Positions 6,249 through 15,346 of a stretch of 15,864 nt of DNA are shown piece after piece (position 1 is the stretch's first letter; every line of letters begins with the position of its first letter). Made by a program: the position numbers and the translations under genes. Source of the stretch: Bdellovibrio sp. (GTDB taxonomy: Bacteria; Bdellovibrionota; UBA1018); assembly GCA_016213345.1 (NCBI GenBank), contig JACRAO010000146.1, positions 1 to 15,864 of the forward strand. Reading direction: 5' to 3'. Under the pieces are notes generated by a model. The model was not told the origin of the DNA and made no database searches. It worked only from the letters and a program-made list of their open reading frames with translations.

Positions 6249-6265
6249 AGGAAACAGTTATAAAA

Positions 6266-6284
6266 ATCAAATCTCAAATTTGAT
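6266..6284. repeat. Inverted repeat ATCAAAT-N5-ATTTGAT before the debranching gene
   Basis: Perfect 7-bp arms around CTCAA, about 12 bp upstream of the Shine-Dalgarno (GAAAGGA, 6296-6302) of the first glycogen gene. In DNA it could be an operator overlapping the start of transcription; in RNA a short A/U hairpin in the leader. Confidence 0.45.
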
Positions 6285-6313
6285 GTTGCAATATAGAAAG
6301 GAAAATAATATTT

Positions 6314-8287
6314 ATGCCAGTTTCCCAAAAAAAATTAGAATGCGAATGGTTACAAACAAATCAGCTTGGGTCTTTTGCTTTTGGAAGCGTTGATCGCGTG
6401 CCAAGAAGAAAATACCACACCCTCTTAACCCTTAGGGAGCCAGATATAGGCGAATCGCTAAATACACTAATCGACATTGGCGAAACTGTCCATATTGGCG
6501 AAAAAAAATTCTTACTTTACGCTTTCAATTACGGCTCAGAAACTTTCCCGCAGGGCTATAAACATCTTGTAGATTTCAATAACACACCAAAACCTACCTG
6601 GACTTATAGACTAGATAATATACAAATTGACCGCACAGTAGAGCTTCATGCTTACGATGATGTAGTCCAAATAGAATACACATTCAAAGGAATAAAAACC
6701 CCAATTAAACTAGAACTAGAGCCATTCTTAAGCTACAGGCCGTATCATCACCTAACTGAAGAAAATCCATTTTTAAATGGCGCTATTAAAAAAGAAAAAG
6801 AAGGCATCTCACTACATCCATACCCAGGGTTGCCTCGCTTTTTTATGAAAGTACTTGGCTCTAGTGTTAATTTCGCACTCAATGGCCATTGGAATAAAAA
6901 AGTTTATTACACAATTGAAAAAGAGCGCGGCTACACAGCAAGCGAAGATCTCTATTCGCCCGGTAAGTTTAAACTAGAAATAAAAGCTGACACTAAACTT
7001 GTACTTCTATGCGGAACCAAAGACACAATGCCGCACAGTACATCTGTAGCATTGACTACAAAAACACCCTCCTTCGAGGAGTGTTTAAATCACGCTGCGT
7101 CACAATTTGCAATTACCACAAAAAACAGTTTTCATACTGCAATTGCAGGCTATCCATGGTTTGGGTCATGGAGCCGGGATACATTGCTATCATTGCCTGG
7201 ACTTTGCTTTTCAACTGGGCGGTTTTTGCAAGGCACTCAGATTTTGGGAGACTTTAGTACTGTACTCATGAAGGGACCAATCCCAAACATACCGTCTTCT
7301 ATCGAACAAAACCAAAATACAAAACTTGATACATATTTGCTCTATATCTGGGCAGTGCAAAATCTTGAAAAATATAAGGGCAAAAAGGAAATTAAACCCT
7401 TCATGCCAGCCGTTTATTATATTTTAAATCAAATTAAAAGCAATAAAGACGAGCAAATTCAATGCACTCAAGATGGAGAGATTTTTATTAAACCAGGAAA
7501 AACGCCAACATCGGGTCCAATGACTTGGCCAATGACATGGATGGACGCTACTATAAATGGCAAGCCAGTAACCCCACGTTTTGGATACGCAGTAGAAATC
7601 AACGCATTGTTTTATAATTCTTTGTGTTTTGCACTTGAATATGCAGAGGAAAATAAACACACAGATTTCATTAAAACATTTGGTCCCTTAGAAGACAAAC
7701 TGAGGTTGCAATTTAATAAACGTTTTTGGTCTGATAAATTTGGATATTTAGCTGACACACATGACGGAACATATGCTGATTTTAGCTTAAGACCAAATCA
7801 GCTCTGGGCCACTGCTTTGCCATATTCGCCCCTAAGAGAAGACATGATCAAAAGTATTTTAGAAAAAGCGAGAAAATATCTTCTTACTCCCGTAGGTCTC
7901 AGAACACTGTCGCCATTGGATCCAAAATACAAGAAACAATATGTAGGCGCACAAACCGAAAGAGACCAAGCCTACCATCAAGGTACAGTTTGGCCATGGC
8001 TTCTTGGTATTTATGCAGAGACTGTGCTTAAAACAGAGGGAGTCAATGCGCTCAGAAAGGAAATCACACCAGTCCTAAGACGCTTAGAACAACATTTGGT
8101 TGAAGAAGGGTGCTTAGGACAAATTTCTGAAATTTTCGATGCAGAATCTCCTCACTACGCCAGAGGAGCCCCTGCTCAAGCCTGGAGTGTTGCAGAACTA
8201 CTTAGGGTTAACGAAATGACTTTAGCTTTAGACAAAACTGCAAAAAAAACCAAATTGAGAAGAATAGGCACAGAAGCTAAGTTATAA
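6314..8287 (+). CDS. Glycogen debranching enzyme (amylo-alpha-1,6-glucosidase, GH133)
   Basis: 657 residues, the usual length of the archaeal/bacterial-type debranching enzyme, which hydrolyses alpha-1,6 branch stubs of glycogen in the cytosol. The N-terminal domain opens with EWLQTNQLGSFAFG (11-24) and RRKYHTLL (31-38), the family's substrate-binding start. The (alpha/alpha)6 catalytic domain shows AGYPWFGSWSRDT (278-290), RPNQLWATALPYSPL, YHQGTVWPW (554-562) and GCLGQISEIFD (599-609), with D289 and E606 among the invariant acidic residues; PAQAWSVAELLR closes the domain. The Shine-Dalgarno GAAAGGA ends 11 nt before the ATG. It is the first gene of the glycogen operon, divergent from the ParB-domain gene. 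Confidence 0.93.
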   Translation: MPVSQKKLECEWLQTNQLGSFAFGSVDRVPRRKYHTLLTLREPDIGESLNTLIDIGETVHIGEKKFLLYAFNYGSETFPQGYKHLVDFNNTPKPTWTYRLDNIQIDRTVELHAYDDVVQIEYTFKGIKTPIKLELEPFLSYRPYHHLTEENPFLNGAIKKEKEGISLHPYPGLPRFFMKVLGSSVNFALNGHWNKKVYYTIEKERGYTASEDLYSPGKFKLEIKADTKLVLLCGTKDTMPHSTSVALTTKTPSFEECLNHAASQFAITTKNSFHTAIAGYPWFGSWSRDTLLSLPGLCFSTGRFLQGTQILGDFSTVLMKGPIPNIPSSIEQNQNTKLDTYLLYIWAVQNLEKYKGKKEIKPFMPAVYYILNQIKSNKDEQIQCTQDGEIFIKPGKTPTSGPMTWPMTWMDATINGKPVTPRFGYAVEINALFYNSLCFALEYAEENKHTDFIKTFGPLEDKLRLQFNKRFWSDKFGYLADTHDGTYADFSLRPNQLWATALPYSPLREDMIKSILEKARKYLLTPVGLRTLSPLDPKYKKQYVGAQTERDQAYHQGTVWPWLLGIYAETVLKTEGVNALRKEITPVLRRLEQHLVEEGCLGQISEIFDAESPHYARGAPAQAWSVAELLRVNEMTLALDKTAKKTKLRRIGTEAKL

Positions 8288-8335
8288 ACAAGAGACCCTG
8301 AACTCAGTTTATGATACAAGCTGTGGTAAGGTTAT

Positions 8336-8384
8336 GCTGAAAAAATTTGAGAAAATCTGACGAAACAGATGAAACTTTTTCAGC
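8336..8384 (+). other. Two-tier hairpin between debranching and glycosyltransferase genes
   Basis: GCTGAAAAA (8336-8344) pairs with TTTTTCAGC (8376-8384); after one mismatch TTT pairs with AAA, and inside lies a second stem ATCTG (8355-8359)/CAGAT (8366-8370) with loop ACGAAA. No T tract follows, so it is not a standard terminator. It ends 18 nt before the next start codon, which lacks a clear Shine-Dalgarno, so it may control translation or processing of the downstream messenger and set different expression of gene 1 and genes 2-4. Confidence 0.5.
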
Positions 8385-8402
8385 AGAATCTAGTAAAAAA
8401 TT

Positions 8403-9869
8403 ATGAAGATCTTAATGTTAGGTTGGGAATATCCCCCACACATGAGTGGTGGCCTGGGAACTGCTTGTCACGGATTAACCACTGCGCTATCGCAGTTGGG
8501 AGTTGATGTTCATTTTGTTATCCCCCATTTACTTGGGAAAGAAACTGCTTCACACATGCATATTGTAGGAGCAGATCTTTATGCAAAGTCCAATCAGAAG
8601 GACATGCCAAATTTGTTCGAAGCAACTCGTGCCACTCATGTAGCCATATCAGATCCGACTTTTACTGAGTCACTATTATCTGAACCACCATCAAATAATA
8701 TGCAATTTTTGAAAATAAAAAAAATTCCATCCTTTTTGACTCCATATTTAAAACCCGAGACATACTCACAGCTTATTTCTTTTTATCAAGCTTATTTCAA
8801 ACAATCACAAAAAGATAGACCCACATACATTAATGAATTCTTATTAAAGCAAATGCCATTCATGCCACCTGTTTTTCTGTCACTACTCCAATATGAAAAC
8901 GCAAATAAATCTCCCATGCAGCAATATGGAAATGATTTATTTGCTGAGGTTGCTCGTTTTACAAAAAACGTTCTGAACTGGGCACAAGACCAATCATTTG
9001 ATCTCATTCATGCACATGATTGGATGACTTTTCCTGCTGGTTTGACCTTATCTAAACTAACTGGAAAGCCATTGGTGATTCACGTCCACAGTCTCGAATA
9101 TGACCGAAGTGGGAAAAACAGTGGAAACCATCAAATTCAAGAGATCGAAAAAACAGCCACACAATCCGCTCAAGCCGTAATCGCAGTTAGTCATTATACA
9201 CGTTCGATCATTAATCAAGAGCATAATGTACCGTTAGAGAAAGTCCAGGTAGTACACAACGGAGTTTACTCACGGCAAGCCATGGCGACTTATAAGAAAG
9301 AAAAAAATCTAAAATCTAAAATCGTACTTTTCTTAGGACGAGTAACTTTTCAAAAAGGACCTGATTATTTTATCGAAGCAGCCTCGCGAGTTATCCCAGT
9401 ACTGCCTGATGTTACTTTTGTCATTGCTGGCACCGGAGATATGCTTCCGCAACTTATCATGAGAGTTACAGAACAAGGCTTGGAGAAAAATTTTGTATTC
9501 ACTGGATTCTTAAAAGGTGAAGAAGTCGAACGCATGTACTCCATTGCCGATCTTTATATCATGCCATCTGTAAGCGAACCGTTTGGTATATCAACACTCG
9601 AGGCCGTCAGCCATGACGTACCTGTGATTATTTCGAAACAATCTGGTGTTTCTGAGGTTTTAAATAATGCACTAAAAGTAGATTTTTGGGATGTGGATCG
9701 CCTTGCTAATCTAATGATTGGCATTTTAAAATACCCAGAGATCAGAGATGACATTGTGTCTATGGCCAAAGAAGAAGTCAGAAAACTCCAGTGGGAGCGG
9801 GCAGCAAATAAAGTGCTAGATATTTATAGAAAAACCTTAGAAGTTCCTCAAGCTTTTGCTAGTGTATAA
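8403..9869 (+). CDS. GT4/GT5-type glycosyltransferase, glycogen/starch synthase-like
   Basis: 488 residues with the GT-B fold of retaining glycosyltransferases; it most likely transfers glucose from a nucleotide sugar to a growing alpha-glucan in the cytosol. The start is fixed by MKILMLGWEYPPHMSGGLGT, the N-terminal strand and glycine loop (GGLGT, 16-20) of the glycogen/starch synthase catalytic subdomain. HAHDW (203-207) and HVHS (227-230) complete the acceptor domain; GRVTFQKGP (312-320) binds the donor phosphate, and the E-x7-E pair is E392/E400 in SEPFGISTLE. About 100 residues (70-170) form a lineage-specific insert. The ATG has no clear Shine-Dalgarno; the stop is 3 nt before the GH57 gene. 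Donor (ADP- or UDP-glucose) and exact product are not decided by sequence alone; maltose-1-phosphate or trehalose-type synthases are alternatives. Confidence 0.82.
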   Translation: MKILMLGWEYPPHMSGGLGTACHGLTTALSQLGVDVHFVIPHLLGKETASHMHIVGADLYAKSNQKDMPNLFEATRATHVAISDPTFTESLLSEPPSNNMQFLKIKKIPSFLTPYLKPETYSQLISFYQAYFKQSQKDRPTYINEFLLKQMPFMPPVFLSLLQYENANKSPMQQYGNDLFAEVARFTKNVLNWAQDQSFDLIHAHDWMTFPAGLTLSKLTGKPLVIHVHSLEYDRSGKNSGNHQIQEIEKTATQSAQAVIAVSHYTRSIINQEHNVPLEKVQVVHNGVYSRQAMATYKKEKNLKSKIVLFLGRVTFQKGPDYFIEAASRVIPVLPDVTFVIAGTGDMLPQLIMRVTEQGLEKNFVFTGFLKGEEVERMYSIADLYIMPSVSEPFGISTLEAVSHDVPVIISKQSGVSEVLNNALKVDFWDVDRLANLMIGILKYPEIRDDIVSMAKEEVRKLQWERAANKVLDIYRKTLEVPQAFASV

Positions 9870-9872
9870 ATT

Positions 9873-11063
9873 ATGCCATCAGTATGTTTTTATTTTCAAG
9901 TTCATCAGCCTCTGAGATTGAAACATTATCCTTACTTTCATGTAGGCAATGACCACACTTATTTTGATAGAACAGTTAATCAGTCTATTTTTTTAAAAGT
10001 TGCGCATAAATCGTACTTACCTACCAATAAACTACTACTCGAACTTATTCGTACACATAAAAATGCATTTAAAATCGCCTTTTCTATCACCGGTGTTGCA
10101 ATCGAACAAATGCGACGTTTTTGTCCAGAGGTACTAGACAGCTTTAAAGAACTTGCTCAAACTGGATGCGTAGAATTTTTAGCAGAAACCTATTACCACT
10201 CACTATCATCCATATATGATGAAACAGAATTTAGTGAGCAAATTGATAAACATATAGGTATGATTAATTTATTATTTCATCAAACCCCAAAAGTTTTCAG
10301 AAATACTGAGCTCATTAATAGCGATTCCATTAGTGCTATGGTTGAGCGAAAAGGTTTTCAAGCCATGTTAGCAGAAGGAGCAGATGATATTTTAGAATGG
10401 CGAAGTCCTTGCTTTGTTTATCAACGAAACGGGGGGACATTAAAATATTTATTAAAAAGCTATAAGCTCTCTGATGATATTGCATTTAGATTTTCAAATC
10501 AGTCGTGGGTCGAATTTCCGCTAACAGCACCAAAATTTGCCAATTGGGTTCACAAAGTCAGTGGGAACGGCCAAGTAGTTAATTTATTTATGGATTATGA
10601 AACTTTTGGTGAACACCAATGGTCATCTACAGGGATTTTCGAATTTTTAAAAGCTTTGCCCGCTGAAATATTACAACATAGAGACTGGAATTTTTTGACC
10701 CCTTCTGAGGTTATTCAGACCTATCCTCCTGTTGCTTCGCTATCGTTTCCACGCATTGTTTCTTGGGCGGACCTGGAGCGCGACCTAACAGCATGGCAGG
10801 GCAATCACATGCAAAAGGCGGCATTGAGACAAGTTTATGAATTCGCACAGGAGATGCGAAACAGAAATAATCCCGTGGCATTAGATCTATGGAGAAAACT
10901 GCAAATATCTGATCATTTTTACTATATGTGTACAAAATGGTTTTCAGATGGAGACGTCCATGCCTATTTCAATCCTTATCAAAATCCATACGAAGCTTTT
11001 ATTAATTACATGAATGTTCTAACAGATTTTCGTAAAAATGTATTACACTTAGAGAATATATGA
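9873..11063 (+). CDS. GH57 alpha-amylase-type glycoside hydrolase
   Basis: 396-residue retaining hydrolase of family GH57, expected to cut or rearrange alpha-1,4-glucan. The conserved regions appear in order: FQVHQP (8-13), GCVEFLAETYYHSL (98-111), FRNTELINSD (142-151) with the nucleophile E146, and FMDYETFGEHQW (239-250) with the acid/base D241. Length and the DYETFGEH form fit the intracellular alpha-amylase group, not the longer GH57 branching enzymes, which carry an extra C-terminal domain. There is no signal peptide, so it acts in the cytosol with its operon partners. It is 3 nt from the upstream gene, and its stop overlaps the next start as ATGA (11060-11063). Confidence 0.92.
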   Translation: MPSVCFYFQVHQPLRLKHYPYFHVGNDHTYFDRTVNQSIFLKVAHKSYLPTNKLLLELIRTHKNAFKIAFSITGVAIEQMRRFCPEVLDSFKELAQTGCVEFLAETYYHSLSSIYDETEFSEQIDKHIGMINLLFHQTPKVFRNTELINSDSISAMVERKGFQAMLAEGADDILEWRSPCFVYQRNGGTLKYLLKSYKLSDDIAFRFSNQSWVEFPLTAPKFANWVHKVSGNGQVVNLFMDYETFGEHQWSSTGIFEFLKALPAEILQHRDWNFLTPSEVIQTYPPVASLSFPRIVSWADLERDLTAWQGNHMQKAALRQVYEFAQEMRNRNNPVALDLWRKLQISDHFYYMCTKWFSDGDVHAYFNPYQNPYEAFINYMNVLTDFRKNVLHLENI

Positions 11064-14000
11064 AAAATCCAAATGTACTTTTTGAAGTTTCCTGGGAAGT
11101 TTGCAACATGGTAGGAGGCATACACACCGTAATTGCATCAAAAGTGCCAAAAATGTTGGAAAACTATGGCGCTTCTTATATCACTATTGGACCAGATATT
11201 TTACGGCTAAACACTGCGCAAAATATATTTCATGAAGAAATTTGGGACAGTGACTTGCTTCAATGTTTATCTGCATTAAAACAAATTAGTATCAGAATGG
11301 GCTATTGGATGATCCCAGGAAAAGCCAAAACACTGCTCATTAACTTTGGTGAATTATTACAAAACAAAAACGTTATTTTATCAGAATACTGGGAAAAATA
11401 TCAGCTTCACTCCCTGCATGGAGCATGGGATTATGTCGAACCTCTATGTTTTGGCCAAGCCGCAGGCATGGTGATCGAAACCATTTATAAAAATCACTTT
11501 AAACCACAAGGAAAAACTGTAGTTGCCCAGTGTCATGAATGGCTAGCTGGCTCTGCCATTCTCTATTTACACAAAAATACACCAGAAGTAGGCACTGTGT
11601 TTACAACTCATGCTACTGCTTTAGGAAGATCATTGTTTGCCCACCATAAAAATATAGATTCTACTATGAAACTTTCTGACAACAAGCTGGAACAAATGGC
11701 ACATGATTCTGGAGTAAGTGCAAAGCATTCTATGGAAATGGTAGCAGCTAAGATTTGCGATTGTCTAACGACAGTGAGCGATGCAACCGCAGAAGAGTGT
11801 GTACAACTGCTTCATAGAAAACCAGATTTTGTACTACCAAATGCTTTGGGGGACGAATTTCAAAATCCAGAATTTGCATCCAAAGAAAAAATGCAAAAGA
11901 CAAGATCACGATTATTTGAGTTAGCACGCTTAACCACTCGCACAAATTATGACCACGAAAAGACAAAACTTATTTTTAGCGGTGGGCGCTATGAATTTGG
12001 CAACAAAGGGGTGGATTTATTTTTGGAGTCTTTAGCTTTACTAAACCAAAACTATAAAAGTACTTATAAAGTATTAGTTTTTTTAATGTTTCCTGCGGGT
12101 CATACAGGGCCAAAACGTACACTTTTATCTTCACTTAAAACACCTGAATCACAAACCCAAACTTTAGTATGCACCCATGATTTAATAGACGAGCACAGTG
12201 ATCCTATTATAAATAAACTGAAAGAAAAAAATCTACTCAATCAACCAGAAAATTCAGTCCATGTCATATTTACTCCCATTTATCTGGATGGGACAGATCC
12301 GCTTATTCCGGAAAGCTATTATGAGATTTTAGCTTCGGGAGACCTGAGCTGTTTTGCTTCGTATTATGAACCATGGGGTTACACTCCAATGGAGAGCATT
12401 GCATATGGTGTGCCCACAATTACCACAGATATGGCAGGATTTGGCAGATGGGCATTAGATCAAGGCAATTTCGAAGAAACAGGAGTGTTAGTACTAAAAC
12501 GTCATGGACTTTCTTTTACAGAAGGTGCACATGCCCTGACAAAAGAACTTATTCAGTTTTTGGAGCTATCTAATGATAAATATCAAACACTTAAAAAATC
12601 AGCATTAAAAACCAGCCAACAAGCACGCTGGAAAAACTGGGGCAAAGCTTATTTTAAAGCACATGCAATGGCTCTGACAAAAGCCATACACCGTATTGAG
12701 CCTCAAACAGATGATCTCACAACAATTACTCCATCTCGCGAAGTTTCACTAACAACACAGCCTGTAGATATTTCTGTAAATCTAAAACCATTTACGGTTT
12801 TCAATAAAATTCCTTCTGAACTGGAACCGCTTCAAGAATTTTCGAAAAACATCTGGTGGAGCTGGCACCACGATGTTTCAGAGCTTTTTTCTTCCTTAGA
12901 TCCCGAGCTTTGGGGAAAAACATACAATAACCCTATTATTTTTTTAGACCAGGTTAGCCCGGAGCGTTTAGAAAACGCAGTTAGTTCAAAAGAATATTTA
13001 CATAAATTAGAAAAAATATACACAAAATTTAAAGAAAAAATAAAAACAAAATCTGCACCTTCTATCGCATTTTTTTGTGCTGAATTTGGTCTTACGCCAT
13101 GTCTAAAGATTTATTCTGGCGGATTAGGCATTTTAGCTGGTGATTTATTAAAAGCCGCTCATGATTGGGATCTTCCTCTCTGTGCAGTTGGATTGGCGTA
13201 TAACTATGGTTATTTTAAGCAAAAAATCAGTCCTGAAGGAAACCAGGAGCACCATTATGAAAAAAACAATTTTTTCTCTATGCCCATGAAGCTAGTCACA
13301 CGTAAGGATGGAGAACCGGTTACCATTCAAGTTCCGTTTCCATCAGGCCCGGTTTTTGCCCGCGCATGGGTTACAGAAGTTGGCAAAATAAGTCTTTATC
13401 TTTTAGATACAGATTTTCAAGCCAATCGTCCACATGATCGGGACATTACAAATTCTTTATATGGAGGTGACCCACAACATCGCTTAAGACAGGAATTTAT
13501 TTTAGGTATTGGTGGATACAGATTTTTGAAAGAACTCGGTCTCACTCCACAGGTATATCATATGAATGAAGGCCATAGCGCTTTCTTGATACTATCCAGA
13601 ATGAGTGACCTAGTGCGCGAAAAGAACTTAAAATATGAAGAGGCTTTAGAATACATACGCCACACATCAGTTTTTACAACACATACTCCAGTAGCAGCAG
13701 GACACGATCATTTTCCAGAAGAAATGATACGCCCATACTTGGCTCCTTTCGAAGAAGCGCTACACAAAGATTGGGTAACACTTTTTAATCTAGGAGTGAT
13801 ACAGAGCGAAAAACGTGAATTTTCGATGACTGCTTTAGCACTAAGAGGGAGTCTTAGAGTAAATGGTGTAAGTAAAATTCATGCACAAATATCACAAAAA
13901 ATGTTTAAAAATCTTTATGTTGGTTTACACGACACAGAGATTCCTATTAAGAGCATTACAAATGGAGTGCATGTTCCAACGTGGCTAGCTCCAGAATGGC

Positions 14001-15313
14001 ATGAGTTTTTTGCAAAATGTCTTGACCCACTTTGGGGAAAACATTTGAGTGATAAGAAATTTTGGGAAAAAGTAAAAGATCTAGATTCGAAATCTATGTG
14101 GAAAACTCACTTAAGAGTAAAAACTCGTCTTATCGAATGGTTAAAAAAGTCTCTTGAAGAGAGTGCTCGTTACCGCAAGGAAGATACCGCTCATTTGAGT
14201 TTAGCATTAAGCCAGCTGAGTGAAGAGACATTAATCATTGGGTTCGCAAGACGTTTTGCTCCTTACAAACGAGCTAACTTACTTTTTCATAATTTAAAGA
14301 AATTAGAAGAACTTCTATCCAAAGAAAGACCAATGGTGTTTTTATTTGCAGGCAAGGCACATCCTTCGGATACTATGGGCCAGATTCTAATTAAGAGAAT
14401 AATAGAAATATCCAAAATGCCAAATTTTATAGGAAAAATTCTTTTTGTTGAAGACTACGAACTTAGTGTAGCTCAGCTTTTAGTTTCTGGGTGTGACGTA
14501 TGGCTAAACACACCTACCAGACCTCTTGAGGCTAGTGGAACCTCGGGCATGAAAGCTGCAGTAAATGGTGTTTTAAACTTAAGTGTAGCTGATGGCTGGT
14601 GGGCAGAAGGATACAATGGAAAAAATGGCTGGGTAATTGGGAATGTTGGTGATTGGAAAAATCAATATACTCAAGAATATCAAAATGAAGCTGATTACTC
14701 TCAAATTCATTTACTTTTAGAGCATGAGATCATTCCTTTATTTTTTAATCGCAATCATATGGGAGTGCCTTTAGAGTGGGTCGAATTTATGAAAAACTCA
14801 ATGGCAAGTTTAATCCCACAGTTTTCGTTACTGAGAATGCTCAAAGAATATGAGCAGGAATTTTATGCCCCTGCCATAGAGAATGCCGAAAAATTATCCG
14901 CTCAGGATTTTGAAAAGCTATATGAATTTTGTGATTTAAAAGACAAGATGGTGAAAAACTGGGATTCTATATCTTTTGTTAATGTCCAAATGGAAGGGAT
15001 TGAAAACAAAAAAATAGAAGTCGAGAAACCAGTTTTAATTAAAGCCGATCTGTCGCATCCTAATTTGCTTTCAGAAGATCTAGAAGTACAAGCTATCTTG
15101 GCACAAACAATTCATGAGTCCGAAGTCCAAAATTTCATGGTATATCCACTAGAACTCATACAAAGTGACAATTTGACTCGCACCAGCAGCTGGAAAGCAA
15201 AAATTGTCCCATCGCAGTGCGGATCACATGCTATAGGAATACGTGTTGTTCCAAAGAGGTTTTTTAAGGATCTGCACCTAGATCCATTTCATAATTTAAT
15301 CAAGTGGTTATAA
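11060..15313 (+). CDS. Glycogen synthase (GT3-type) fused to alpha-glucan phosphorylase (GT35)
   Basis: 1417-residue fusion joining synthesis and breakdown of glycogen. Residues 1 to about 547 are a GT3-type (animal/fungal-like) glycogen synthase: FEVSWEVCNMVGGIHTV (8-24), TTHATALGRSL, and E437/E445 in YYEPWGYTPME. A Thr/Ser-rich linker covers about 548-577. From 578 comes an alpha-glucan phosphorylase of the short DUF3417 type: KNIWWSWHHD (596-605), FFCAEFGLTP, YSGGLGILAGD, HMNEGH (834-839), RRFAPYKRANLLF and the pyridoxal-phosphate lysine K1165 in ASGTSGMKAAVNG. The C-terminal 120 residues are the beta-rich tail usual in this subfamily. Both catalytic sets look intact, and I see no break or internal ribosome site at the junction. 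The ATG overlaps the GH57 stop. Similar long proteins exist, as I recall, in Bacteroidetes, so the fusion is uncommon, not unique. Confidence 0.93.
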   Translation: MKNPNVLFEVSWEVCNMVGGIHTVIASKVPKMLENYGASYITIGPDILRLNTAQNIFHEEIWDSDLLQCLSALKQISIRMGYWMIPGKAKTLLINFGELLQNKNVILSEYWEKYQLHSLHGAWDYVEPLCFGQAAGMVIETIYKNHFKPQGKTVVAQCHEWLAGSAILYLHKNTPEVGTVFTTHATALGRSLFAHHKNIDSTMKLSDNKLEQMAHDSGVSAKHSMEMVAAKICDCLTTVSDATAEECVQLLHRKPDFVLPNALGDEFQNPEFASKEKMQKTRSRLFELARLTTRTNYDHEKTKLIFSGGRYEFGNKGVDLFLESLALLNQNYKSTYKVLVFLMFPAGHTGPKRTLLSSLKTPESQTQTLVCTHDLIDEHSDPIINKLKEKNLLNQPENSVHVIFTPIYLDGTDPLIPESYYEILASGDLSCFASYYEPWGYTPMESIAYGVPTITTDMAGFGRWALDQGNFEETGVLVLKRHGLSFTEGAHALTKELIQFLELSNDKYQTLKKSALKTSQQARWKNWGKAYFKAHAMALTKAIHRIEPQTDDLTTITPSREVSLTTQPVDISVNLKPFTVFNKIPSELEPLQEFSKNIWWSWHHDVSELFSSLDPELWGKTYNNPIIFLDQVSPERLENAVSSKEYLHKLEKIYTKFKEKIKTKSAPSIAFFCAEFGLTPCLKIYSGGLGILAGDLLKAAHDWDLPLCAVGLAYNYGYFKQKISPEGNQEHHYEKNNFFSMPMKLVTRKDGEPVTIQVPFPSGPVFARAWVTEVGKISLYLLDTDFQANRPHDRDITNSLYGGDPQHRLRQEFILGIGGYRFLKELGLTPQVYHMNEGHSAFLILSRMSDLVREKNLKYEEALEYIRHTSVFTTHTPVAAGHDHFPEEMIRPYLAPFEEALHKDWVTLFNLGVIQSEKREFSMTALALRGSLRVNGVSKIHAQISQKMFKNLYVGLHDTEIPIKSITNGVHVPTWLAPEWHEFFAKCLDPLWGKHLSDKKFWEKVKDLDSKSMWKTHLRVKTRLIEWLKKSLEESARYRKEDTAHLSLALSQLSEETLIIGFARRFAPYKRANLLFHNLKKLEELLSKERPMVFLFAGKAHPSDTMGQILIKRIIEISKMPNFIGKILFVEDYELSVAQLLVSGCDVWLNTPTRPLEASGTSGMKAAVNGVLNLSVADGWWAEGYNGKNGWVIGNVGDWKNQYTQEYQNEADYSQIHLLLEHEIIPLFFNRNHMGVPLEWVEFMKNSMASLIPQFSLLRMLKEYEQEFYAPAIENAEKLSAQDFEKLYEFCDLKDKMVKNWDSISFVNVQMEGIENKKIEVEKPVLIKADLSHPNLLSEDLEVQAILAQTIHESEVQNFMVYPLELIQSDNLTRTSSWKAKIVPSQCGSHAIGIRVVPKRFFKDLHLDPFHNLIKWL

Positions 15314-15346
15314 TTTTTTTAAACATATGTTAATGTTGCACCGTTT

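Noticed and set aside
12690..12840. Internal start that could make the phosphorylase half separately
   Set aside because: No Shine-Dalgarno with an in-frame start was seen in the linker region; the frame is continuous, so a true fusion is the simpler reading.
15314..15346. T run after the fusion gene stop, considered as an intrinsic terminator
   Set aside because: The run of seven T has no stable G/C stem before it.
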